A stretch of 64,000 bases of DNA, taken from NCBI RefSeq assembly GCF_003086295.3, contig NC_092042.1:37247419-37311418 (forward strand), given 5' to 3'. Under the pieces are notes generated by a model. The model saw nothing but the letters and a program-made list of their open reading frames with translations. It did not search any database and had not been told where the DNA came from. The position numbers were made by a program, and so were the translations under genes. Each line of letters opens with the position of its first letter. Positions within the stretch are counted from its first letter, which is position 1. This stretch comes from Arachis hypogaea. Taxonomy: Eukaryota > Streptophyta > Magnoliopsida > Fabales > Fabaceae. Below are positions 36,404-46,452 of the stretch, one piece after another.

Positions 36404-36441
36404 CAACACCAAACTTAAATTGTTGCTTGTCCCCAAGCAAC
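36404..36441 (-). promoter_or_regulatory. Hairpin-PPT module 4
   Basis: Minus strand GTTGCTTG-GGGA-CAAGCAAC (perfect 8 bp), then AATTTAAGTTTGGTGTTG directly at the LTR. Confidence 0.8.
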
Positions 36442-36847
36442 TGAAAATCAAATAAGATAAAAAGAAGAGAATATGCAATGAATTCCAAAAACATCTATGA
36501 AGATCAGTATTAATTAGATGAGCGGGGCTTTTAGCTTTTTGCCTCTGAACAGTTTTGGCATCTCACTCTATCCTTTGAAATTCAGATTGATTGGCTTCTT
36601 TAGGAACTCAAAATCCAGATAGTGTCATTGATTCTCCTAGTTAAGTATGATGATTCTTGAACACAGCTACTTATTGAGTCTTGGTCGTGGCCCAAAGCAC
36701 TCTGTCTTCCAGTATTACCACAGGATACATACATGCCACAGACACATAATTGGGTGAACCTTTTCAGATTGTGATTCAACTTTGCTAGAGTCCCCAATTA
36801 GAGGTGTCCAGGGTTCTTAAGCACACTCTTTTTGCCTTGGATCACAA

Positions 36848-36960
36848 CTTTATTTCTTTCTTTTTCTTTCTTTTTCTCTTTCTTTTTTTCTTTTTTTTTT
36901 CGTTTCTTTTCTCCTTTTTTTTTTCGTTTTTCTCCTTCTTTTTTTTTGTATTCACTGCTT
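36848..36960. repeat. T/C-rich tract (purine-rich on the element's sense strand)
   Basis: About 110 bp of TTTC/TTTTT runs in the element D 3' UTR. Equivalent tracts lie at about 8264-8336, 47090-47175 and 52310-52400, at a similar place upstream of each PPT. Phe-rich or Lys-rich open frames here are not genes. Confidence 0.8.
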
Positions 36961-37348
36961 TTTCTTGCTTCAAGAATCATTTTTATGATTTTTCAGATCC
37001 TCAGTAACATGTCTCCTTTTTCATCATTCTTTCAAGAGCCAACATTCATGAACCACAAATTCAAGATACATATGCACTGTTTAAGCATACATTCAGAAAA
37101 CAAAAGTATTGCCACCACATCAAAATAATTAAACTGCTATAAAATTCAAAGTTCATGCAATTCTTTTCTTTTTCAATTAAGAACATTCTTCATTCAAGAA
37201 AGGTGATGGATTCATAGGACATTCATAACTTTAAGGCATAGACACTAAGACACTAATGATCACAAGACACAAACATAGATAAACATAAGCACTAAAATTC
37301 GAAAAAATAGGAAAATAAAGAACAAGGAAATTAAAGAACGGGTCCACC

Positions 37349-38472
37349 TTAGTGATGGCGGCTTGTTCTTCCTCTTGATGATCCTATGGAGTGCTTGAGC
37401 TCCTCAATGTCTCTTCCTTGTTTTTGTTGCTCCCCTCTCATGATTCTTTGATCTTCTTTAATTTCATGGAGGAGAATGGAATGTTCTTGGTGCTCCACCC
37501 TTAGTTGTCCCATGTTGGAACTCAATTCTCCTAGGGAGGTGTTTAGGTGCTCCCAATAGTTTTGTGGAGGAAAGTGCATCCCTTGAGGCATCTCAGGGAC
37601 TTGATGATGAGAGGGGTCTCTTGTTTGCTCCATCCTCTTCTTAGTGATGGGCTTGTCCTCATCAATGGGGATGTCTCCCTCTATGTCAACTCCAACTGAA
37701 TAACAGAGGTGACAAATGAGATGAGGAAAGGCTAACCTTGCCAAGGTAGAGGACTTGTCCGCCACCTTATAAAGTTCTTGGGATATAACCTCATGAACTT
37801 CTATTTCTTCTCCAATCATGATGCTATGAATCATGATAGCCTGGTCTATAGTAACTTCGGACCGGTTGCTAGTGGGAATGATTGAGCGTTGGATAAACTC
37901 CAACCATCCCCTAGCCACGGGTTTGAGGTCATGCCTTCTCAATTGAACCGGCTTTCCTCTTGAATCTCTCTTCCATTGGGTGCCCTCTTCACAAATGACT
38001 GTGAGGACTTGGTCCAACCTTTGATCAAAGTTGACCCTTCTAGTGTAAGGGTGTTCATCTCCTTGCATCATGGGCAAGTTGAATGCCAACCTTACATTTT
38101 CCGGACTAAAATCCAAGTATTTTCCCGAACCATAGTAAGCCAATTCTTTGGGTCCGGGTTCACACTTTGGTCATGGTTCTTAGTGATCCATGCATTGGCA
38201 TAGAACTCTTGAACCATTAAGATTCCGACTTGTTGAATGGGGTTGGTAAGAACTTCCCAACCTCTTCTTCGGATTTCATGTCGGATCTCTGGATATTCAC
38301 TCTTTTTGAGTTTAAAAGGGACCTCGGGGATCACTTTCTTCAAGGCCACAACTTCATAGAAGTGGTCTTGATGCACCCTTGAGATGAATCTCTCCATCTC
38401 CCATGACTCGGAGGTGGAAGCTTTTGTCTTCCCATTCCTCTTTCTAGAGGTTTCTCCGGCCTTGGATGCCAT
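37349..38472 (-). pseudogene. Extra ORF of element D (plant transposon protein type), one frameshift
   Basis: Starts MASKAGETSRKRNGK at 38472 and would be about 374 residues. One missing base near 38123 (a G run shorter than in the copy at 3270-3300) splits it into 38472-38092 and 38143-37349. Middle blocks are RLDQVL, QLRRHDLKPVARGW, IMIHSIMIGEE, VADKSSTLARLAFPHLICHL. The C-terminal part from about residue 270 looks coiled-coil-like (LGELSSNMGQLRVEHQEHS). I know no catalytic motif in it. I recall the core as the 'putative plant transposon protein' family. Confidence 0.8.
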
Positions 38473-38508
38473 AAATGGTTATGGAAAAATAAAAAGCAAT
38501 GCTTTTAC

Positions 38509-38546
38509 CACACCAAACTTAAAAGGTTTGCTCGTCCTCGAGCAAA
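38509..38546 (-). promoter_or_regulatory. Internal hairpin-PPT-like module (copy 6)
   Basis: Minus strand TTTGCTCG-AGGA-CGAGCAAA (perfect 8 bp), then CCTTTTAAGTTTGGTGTGG. It lies 36 bases before the ATG of the extra ORF. Compared with copy 5, TTG/CAA has become TCG/CGA: both sides of the stem changed. Confidence 0.75.
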
Positions 38547-38974
38547 AGAGAAAAGAAGAGAGTAGAAGAAGAAGAAATGAAGGAGATGGAGGGGGCTTTA
38601 TTGTTTGGCCAAAGGGGGGAGAAGTAGTGTTTAGGATGTGTGAAAATGGAGGAGTGAAGATGGGTTTATATAGGGGTGGGGGGAAGGTTAGGTTTCGGTC
38701 ATGTATGGGTGGGTTTGGGTGAAAAAGTGGTTTGAATTTGAATGGTGAGGTAGGTGGGGTTTTATGAAGGATGGATGTGAGTGGTGAAGAGAAAGATGGG
38801 ATTTGATAGGTGAAGGGTTTTTGGGGAAGAAGTGTTGAGGTGATTGGTGAATGGGTGAAGAAGAGAGAGAGGGTGGTGGGGTAGGTGGGGATCCTGTGGG
38901 GTCCACAGATCCTGAGGTGTCAAGGAAAAGTCATCCCTGCACCAAGTGGCGAGCAAAATTGCTCTTTGTGCCAA

Positions 38975-39150
38975 TTCTGGCGTTAAACGCCGGGCTGGTG
39001 CCCATTTCTGGCGTTTAACACCAAGTTCTTGCCCTTTTCTGGCGTTTAACGCCAGTCTGGTGCCCCTTTCTGGCGTTTAACGCCCAGAATGGTGCCAGAC
39101 TGGGCGTTAAACGCCCATCTGCTAGCCTTACTGGCGTTTAAACGCCAGCA
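38975..39150. repeat. GGCGTTTAACGCC palindrome array
   Basis: Six palindromes or half-palindromes of TGGCGTTTAACGCCA spaced by about 30 bp, between gag-protease and the extra ORF. Confidence 0.9.
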
Positions 39151-39288
39151 GGATCTTCCTCCAGGGTGTGCTGTTTTTCTTTCTATTTTTCATTCTGTTT
39201 TTGCTTTTTCCATTGATTTTGTGACTTCTCATGATCATCAACCTACAAAAAACATAAAATAACAAAGGAAAATAGATAAAATATAACA

Positions 39289-39304
39289 TTGGGTTGCCTC
39301 CCAA
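39289..39304 (-). promoter_or_regulatory. Post-gag-protease stem-loop TTGGG-AGGCAA-CCCAA
   Basis: On the minus strand GCGCTTGTTGGGAGGCAACC lies just downstream of the gag-protease stop. The left half also occurs in element E at 63607-63624. The same motif follows the polyprotein in many plant gypsy elements, as I recall. Confidence 0.6.
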
Positions 39305-39353
39305 CAAGCGCTTCTTTAATGTCAGTAGCTTGACAGAGGGCTCTCATGGAGCC

Positions 39354-41693
39354 TCATAGATGCTCAGAGCAATGTTGGAACCTCCCAACACCAAACTTAG
39401 AGTTTGAATGTGGGGGTTCAACACCAAACTTAGAGTTTGGTTGTGGCCTCCCAACACCAAACTTAGAGTTTGACTGTAGGGGCTCTGTTTGACTCTGTTT
39501 TGAGAGAAGCTCTTCATGCCTCCTCTCCATGGTGACAGAGGGATATCCTTGAGCCTTAAACACAAAGGATTTTTCATTCACTTGAATGATCAATTCTCCT
39601 CTATCAACATCAATCACAGCCTTTGCTGTGGCTAGGAAGGGTCTGCCAAGGATGATGGATTCATCCATGCACTTCCCAGTCTCTAGGACTATGAAATCAG
39701 CAGGGATGTAATGATCTTCAACCTTTACCAGAACATCCTCTACAAGTCCATAGGCTTGTTTTCTTGAGTTGTCTGCCATCTCTAGTGAGATTTTTGCAGC
39801 TTGCACCTCAAAGATCCCTAGCTTCTCCATTACAGAGAGAGGCATGAGGTTTACACTTGACCCTAGGTCATACAAGGCCTTCTTGAAGGTCATGGTGCCT
39901 ATGGTATAAGGTATTGAAAACTTCCCAGGATCCTGTCTCTTTTGAGGTAATTTCTGCCTAGACAAGTCATCTAATTCTTTGGTGAACAAAGGGGGTTCAT
40001 CCTTCCAAGTCTCATTTCCAAATAACTTGTCATTTAGCTTCATGATTGCTCCAAGGTATTTAGCAACTTGCTCTTCAGTGACATACTCATCCTCTTCAGA
40101 GGAAGAATACTCATCAGAGCTCATGAATGGCAGAAGTAAATCCAATGGAATCTCTATGGTCTCATTTTGAGCCTCAGATTCCCATGGTTCCTCATTGGGG
40201 AACTCATTGGAGGCCAGTGGACGTCCATTGAAGTCTTCCTCAGTGGCGTTCACTGCCTCTTCCTCCTCTCCAAGTTCGGCCATGTTGATGGCCTTGCACT
40301 CTCCTTTTGGATTTTCTTCTGTATTGATTGGAAGAGTACTAGGAGGGAGTTCAGTAATTTTCTTGCTCAGCTGACCCACTTGTGCCTCCAAATTTCTAAT
40401 GGAGGACCTTATTTCAGTCATGAAACTTTGAGTGGTTTTGATTAGATCAGAGACCATGGTTGCTAAGTCAAAGGTGTTCTGCTTAGAACTCTTTGTCTGT
40501 TGCTGAGAAGATGATGGGAAAGGCTTGCCATTGCTAAACCTGTTTCTTCCACCATTATTGTTGTTGAAACCTTGTTGAGGTCTCTGTTGATCCTTCTATG
40601 AAAGATTTGGATGATTTCTCCATAAAGGATTGTAGGTGTTTCCATAGGGTTCTCCCATGTAATTCACCTCTTCCATTGAAGGGTTCTCAGGATCATAAGC
40701 TTCTTCTTCAGATGAAGCTTCCTTAGTACTGCCTGGTGCATTTTGCATTCCAGACAGACTTCGAGAAATCATATTGACTTGCTGAGTCAATATTTTGTTC
40801 TGAGCCAGTATGGCATTCAGAGTGTCAATCTCAAGAACTCCTTTCTTCTGATTTGTCCCATTGTTCATAGGATTCCTTTTAGAAGTGTACATGAATTGGT
40901 TATTTGCAACCATTTCAATTAGTTATTGAGCTTCTGTAGGCGTCTTCTTCAGATGAAGAGATCCTCCAGCAGAGCTATCCAAAGACATCTTGGATAGTTC
41001 AGAGAGATCATCATAGAAAATACCTATGATGCTCCATTCAGAAAGCATATCAGAGGGACACTTTCTGATTAATTGTTTGTATCTTTCCCAAGCTTCATAG
41101 AGGGATTCTCCTTCCTTCTGTCTGAAGGTTTGGACTTCCACTCTAAGCTTACTCAATTTTTGAGGTGGAAAGAACTTTGCCAAGAAGGCATTGACTAGCT
41201 TTTCCCAAGAGTTCAGGCTTTCTTTAGGTTGTGAGTCCAACCATGTCTTAGCTCTGTCTCTTATAGCAAAAGGGAATAGCATAGGTCTGTAGACCTCAGG
41301 GTCAACCCCATTAGTCTTGACAGTGTCACAGATTTGCAAGAACTCAGCTAAAAACTGATGAGGATCTTCCAATGGAAGTCCATGGAACTTGTAATTCTGT
41401 TGCATTAGAGAAACTAATTGAGGCTTAAGCTCAAAGTTGTTTGCTCCAATGGCAGGGATAGAGATGCTTCTCCCATAGAAGTCGGGAGTAGGTGCAGTAA
41501 AGTCACCCAGCACCTTCCTTGCATTGTTGGCATTGTTGTTGTTTTCGGCTGCCATGGGTTCTTCTTCTTTGAAGATTTCTGTTAGGTCCTTTACAGAGAG
41601 TTGTGCCTTAGCTTCTCTTAGCTTTCGCTTCAAGGTCCTTTCAGGTTCAGGGTTAGCCTCAACAAGAATGCTTTTGTCTTTGCTCCTGCTCAT
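39354..41693 (-). pseudogene. gag-protease ORF of element D with two in-frame stops
   Basis: One frame of 780 codons from ATG at 41693 to the stop at 39354. Two stops interrupt it: TAA at 40925-40923 (GAA in copy E: VQELIDMVANNQF) and TAG at 40598-40596 (where TGG would give NLSWKD). Gag core: FYGRSISIPAIGANNFELKP, WLDSQPKESLNSW, LRVEVQTFRQKEGESLYEAW. I see no CCHC zinc knuckle. The protease region has DLGSSVNLMPLSVMEKLG, with DLG in place of DTG/DSG, and later IILGRPFLATAKAVIDV. The frame ends after three SNSKFGV-like repeats and no RT follows. Confidence 0.85.
39385..39480. repeat. Three tandem PPT-like repeats at the 3' end of gag-protease
   Basis: Three copies (about 35 bp apart) of AACACCAAACTTAGAGTTTG; on the element's sense strand each reads CTCTAAGTTTGGTGTT. 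They encode the peptide repeat NSKFGV. Element E has a single copy near 62106. Confidence 0.85.
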
Positions 41694-42329
41694 ATGAAAG
41701 AGAAGAGAACAAGGAAATATGGAATCCTCTATGTTACAGTGCAGAGATTCCTTGAGGTGTCAGAGGAAAAGAAAAATAAAAGGAAAAGGTAGAAAATTTG
41801 AACTTATCAAGAAAGATGGAGTTCGAATTGTGCATTAAGGAATAATGTTAGTCCATAAATAGAAGGATGTGAGAAGAGGGGAAGAAATTTTCGAAAATTA
41901 AGTAAGAGATTTTAAAAACATTTTGAAAAGCTTTAATTGATTTTTGAAAACCAAGATTGAGAAAGAAGTAAAGTGATTTTTGAAAAAGATTTTGAAATTA
42001 GAAATCAAGAAGATTTGATTGAAAACTATTTTGAAAAAGATGTGATTAAAAAGATATGATTTGAAAAACATTTTAAAAAGATTTGATTTTAAAAATTAAT
42101 GACTTGGCTAACAAGAAAAGATATGATTCAAACATTAAACCTTTCTCAACAGAAAAGGCAACATACATGAAATGTTGAATCAAATCATTAATTGATAGCA
42201 AGTATCTTTGAAAATAGAAAGAAATTAATTTTGAAAAAGATTTGATTGAAAAGATTTGATTTGAAAAAGATTTGATTTTGAAAACTAAAAAAAAATTTGA
42301 TTTGAAAACAAAATCTTCCCTCTTGTGCC

Positions 42330-42480
42330 ATCCTGGCGTTAAACGCCCAGAATGGTGCACATTCTGGCGTTTAACGCCCAAACTACTACCCTTTTGGGCG
42401 TTAAACGCCCAGCCAGGCACCCTGGCTGGCGTTTAAACGCAAGTTTGCCCTTCTTCACTGGGCATTTTTGAACGCCCAGC
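42330..42480. repeat. GGCGTTAAACGCC palindromes in the element D leader
   Basis: Five palindromes like those at 38975-39150, placed about 640 bp upstream of the gag start. Confidence 0.85.
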
Positions 42481-42975
42481 TTTTTCTGTGTAATTCCTCT
42501 GCTGTATGTTCTGAATCTTCAATTCTCTGTATTATTGACTTGAAAAGACACAAATTAAAAATATTTTTGGATTTTTTTATAATGAGGAATAATCAAAATG
42601 CAACTAAAATCAAATAACAATGCATGCAAGACACCAAACTTAGCAGTTTGTATACTACTGACACTAACAAAATGAGAATGCATATGAAACACAACAAAAC
42701 ACTCAAGTCAAGAGAATTCAAAGGTCAGAGCAAGAAAATCATCAAGAATTACTTGAAGATCCTTAAGACACATGAATGAATGCATGCAATTGACACCAAA
42801 CTTAAAATGAGACTTTAAACTTAAACAAGAAATTTTTGGATTTTATGATTTTGTAATTTTTTTGTGTTTTTTTCGAAAATTAAGTGGAAAAAGAAAGAAA
42901 ATAAAGATATCAAAATTCTTAGTGAGAATTCCAGGAATCATGCAATGTTTAGTCTAAGACTCCGGTCCAGGAATT

Positions 42976-43168
42976 AGACATGGCTTCATAGCCAGCCAAG
43001 CTTTCAAAGAAAGCTTCGGCCCAAAACACTAGACATGGCCAATGGCCAGCCAAGCCTTAGCAGATCACTGCTCCAACAGCAAGATTGATAGAAATCAACA
43101 AGCACTTGTGATGATAAGTTGAAACCTCGGTCCAATAGAATTAGACATGGCTTCACAGCCAGCCAGAC
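42976..43168 (-). repeat. Three GGCTGGC hairpin repeats in the leader of element D
   Basis: Copies at 42976-43000, 43031-43055 and 43144-43168. On the sense strand each is GGCTGGCT-loop-AGCCATGTCT. The stems are GGCT/AGCC (loops ATGA, GTGA) or GGCC/GGCC. They start about 100 nt after the PBS. Confidence 0.7.
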
Positions 43169-43272
43169 TTCAACAGATCATTATGAAACACTAGAATTCA
43201 TTCTTAAGAACTATGAAAAAAAATACCTAATCTAAGCAACAAGATGAACCATCAGTTGTCCAAACTCAACAA

Positions 43273-43290
43273 TCCCCGGCAACGACGCCA
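43273..43290 (-). promoter_or_regulatory. Primer-binding site, tRNA-Asp type
   Basis: TGGCGTCGTTGCCGGGGA on the minus strand, 6 nt from the LTR. It is complementary to the 3' end of plant tRNA-Asp(GUC) (CCCCGGCAACGGCGCCA) with one mismatch. Confidence 0.88.
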
Positions 43291-43296
43291 AAAACT

Positions 43297-44920
43297 TAGT
43301 GCACGAAATTGTGATCAATACTTTTCACAACTCAATTAATCCCCGGTGATGAACCCAAGAACTTGGTGTTCAATACCATGGCATAAACACAACTTCGCAC
43401 AACTAACCAGCAAGTGTACTGGGTCGTCCAAGTAATAAACCTTACGCGAGTAAGGGTCGATCCCACAGAGATTGTTGGTATGAAGCAAGCTATGGTCACC
43501 TTGTAAATCTTAGTCAGGCAAACTCAAATGGGTATGGGTGATATACGAATAAAACATAAAGATAAAGATAGAGATACTTATGCAATTCATTGGTGGGAAT
43601 TTCAGATAAGCGTATGAAGATGCTTGGTCCCTTCCGTCTCTCTGCTTTCCTACTGTCTTCATCCAATCCTTCTTACTCCTTTCCATGGCAAGCTGTATCC
43701 AAGGGTTTCACCGTTGTCAGTGGCTACCTCCCATCCTCTCAGTGGAAATGTTCAACGCACCCTGTCACGGCACGGCTATCCAGCTGTCGGTTCTCGATCA
43801 TGTCGGAATAGAATCCAGTGATTCTTTTGCGTCTGTCACTAACGCCCCACAATCGCGAGTTTGAAGCTCGTCACAGTCATTCAATCATTGAATCCTACTC
43901 AGAATACCACAGACAAGGTTTAGACCTTCCGGATCCTCTTGAATGCCGCTATCAATTCTAGCTTATACCACGAAGATTCCGGTTAAAAAATCCAAGAGAT
44001 ATCCACCCAATCTAAGGTAGAACGGAGGTGGTTGTTAGGCACACGTTCATAGGTGAGAATGATGATGAGTGTCACGGATCATCACATTCATCAAGTTGAA
44101 GAACAAGTGATATCTTAGAACAAGAACAAGCGGAATTGAATAGAAGAACAATAGTAATTGCATTAATACTCGAGGTACAGCAGAGCTCCACACCTTAATC
44201 TATGGTGTGTAGAAACTCCACCGTTGAAAATACATAAGTGATAGTGTGATCATTGGCTTCGGCCCCAGAGAGGGAACCAGAAGAACCAAGATGAAAATAC
44301 AATAGTAAAAGGTCCTACTTATAGAGAACTAGTAGCCTAGGGTTTACAGAGATGAGTAAATGACATAAAAATCCACTTCCAGGCCCACTTGGTGTGTGCT
44401 TGGGCTGAGCATTGAAGCATTTTCGTGTAGAGACTCTTCTTGGAGTTAAACACCAGCTTTTATGCCAGTTTGGGTGTTTAACTCCCATCCTTGTGCCAGT
44501 TCCAGCGTTTAACGCTGGGAATTCTGAGGGTGACTTTGAACGCCAGTTTGGGCCATCAAATATTGGGCAAAGTATGGACTATCATATATTGCTGGAAAGC
44601 CCAGGATGTCTACTTTCCAACGCCGTTGAGAGCGCGCCAATTGGGCTTCTGTAGCTCCAGAAAATCCACTTCGAGTGCAGGAAAGTCAGAATCCAACAGC
44701 ATCTGCAGTCCTTTTTAGTCTCTGAATCAGATTTTTGCTCAGGTCCCTCAATTTCAGCCAGAAAATACCTGAAATCATAGAAAAACACACAAACTCATAG
44801 TAAAGTCCAGAAAAGTGAATTTTAACTAAAAACTAATAAAAATATACTAAAAACTAACTAGATCATACTAAAAACACACTAAAAACAATGCCAAAAAGCG
44901 TATAAATTATCCGCTCATCA
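43297..44920 (-). repeat. 5' LTR of element D
   Basis: 1624 bp, minus-strand ends TGATGAGCGG...GTGCACTA (the last bases mutated from CCA). It includes the family's GGCGTTTAACTCC palindromes near 44450-44545. Confidence 0.92.
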
Positions 44921-44923
44921 GCG

Positions 44924-46413
44924 TGATAGAGGAAAAATGTCTGTAAAGAATTTCTCAAAATAACTTCGTTGCAAGCATAGTCCAAACTAACAATGAATCC
45001 TCACATCAATGTTTATATAGGTTGTCACAAGTTTAACCCCAATAAAAATTAACCGAAGTATTTAAACCTCGGGTCGTCTCTCAAGGAATCGCAAGCGGGT
45101 GCCCAATTATTGGCTATGAAAGTATAGTTTGGGGATTTTATAATAAGAGACAAGCAATGTAAATAACAAAAGAAATAAGCTAACAACTAAGAAGCTCTTG
45201 GCAATGAATGAGAACTAGCAGTTCTATCCTCATTATCATCCTCAATTGTGATGGTAATTATCTTTTGCTCTTACTTAGTTAACCTCTAACATTTGAAGGA
45301 AAGTCAAGTGAGTGAAATCAACTTGAGTTCACAAGCCCTAATCAAAGACTAGATTTAATGAAGCTCAAGTCAACTAGTAACTTTCAATCACTAATCAACA
45401 AGAGACTTTGACAATTCAGGAGTCTCTAATTACTCAACCCAAGCCAAGAGGAGAAAAAAATCTAACTCATGACTAAAAGAAACATTTCATTAAACATATA
45501 AAAGGTAATAAAAGTAAACATCATCAATTGCAAGAATTAATAAAAGTTATAACTAATCAAAGCAAGAAATTAATAATAGAAACCAAGACAAACATTAAAA
45601 GACATGAAACCAAATAATTGCATTAAAGGAGAATTGAAATCAACAAAAGGGCTCATAAACTAAATTGACAAAATAACAGAATTAATAAGAGAAGTAAAGT
45701 ACTAGAATAAATAAAAGTAAAGAAAAACTAAATTGAAGGAAGAGTGAGATCTAGATCTAAAAGGAAGTAAACTAAGAACCCTAATCTAGAGAGAGGAGAG
45801 AGCCTCTCTCTTTAGAAATCTACATCTAAAACCTAAAGTGTGTATGAAGGAATGGGAATCCCCCAATCCTCCTTCACTCCCAATCTCTTATCTGCAGAAT
45901 GGGCTGGAAACTGGGCCAAAAACCAGCTTAGAAATCGCTCCAACTGATTTCACTTTAGTGAGGTACGTGCCGCTTTGTCACGTGTACGTGTCAGCCACGC
46001 GTACGCGTCGTTGAACTTTGCACAAAGTCACGCGTACGCGTCATCCACGCATGCGCATCGCTTGGACTATGGCTTGCCCACGCGTACGCGTCTTTCATGC
46101 ATACGTGTTGGGGCCAGCTTCTCAAATCTTCAAATCCTTGTATTCCTTCTACTTTTGCATGCTTCTTTTCCATTCTCTAAGCAATTTCTGTCATATGGCC
46201 CTGAGAACACTCAACAAATACATCACGGCATCGAATGGTAATAAAAGAGGATTAAAAATTAGTGATTTTACGACCTTGGAAGCATGTTTTCATTCATAGC
46301 ACAAAATTAGAAAGGAATCTTAAAAACATGCAAATTATATGAATAAGTGAGAGAATAATTGATAAAATCCACTAAATTAAGCACAAGATAAACCCTAAAA
46401 ATGGGGTTTATGA
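44924..46413 (-). repeat. Family B LTR (first copy)
   Basis: About 1490 bp. Plus-strand edges TGATAGAGGAAAAATG and GGGGTTTATGA; the same family as 48511-49977. Its start shares bases with the target duplication of element D. It has CACGCGTACGCG palindromes near 45990-46110. Confidence 0.75.
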
Positions 46414-46452
46414 ACCTCCCCACACTTAAACATTAGCATGTCCTCATGCTAA
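46414..46452 (-). promoter_or_regulatory. Hairpin-PPT module 7 (family B)
   Basis: Minus strand TTAGCATG-AGGA-CATGCTAA (perfect 8 bp), then TGTTTAAGTGTGGGGAGGT at the LTR. Confidence 0.75.

Larger units (their letters stand above)
34780..44920 (-). mobile_element. Element D: complete non-autonomous gypsy element (gag-protease + extra ORF, no RT/IN)
   Basis: 10,141 bp on the minus strand with TSD GCGTG (34775-34779 and 44921-44925). The two LTRs are both 1624 bp. Order: LTR, tRNA-Asp PBS (43290-43273), leader with palindromes, gag-protease (41693-39354), palindrome array, hairpin module, extra ORF (38472-37349), 3' UTR, hairpin-PPT (36441-36404), LTR. No RT, RNase H or integrase block is seen in any frame, so it must depend on a related autonomous element. 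The family has both LTR and PBS like Athila-type elements. It may be one of the non-autonomous peanut families described in the literature; the name is not assigned. Confidence 0.9.

Noticed and set aside
45975..46299. Open frames rich in Arg, His and Thr (also 54223-54469, 62389-62687)
   Set aside because: They are translations of CACGCGTACGCG palindromes.
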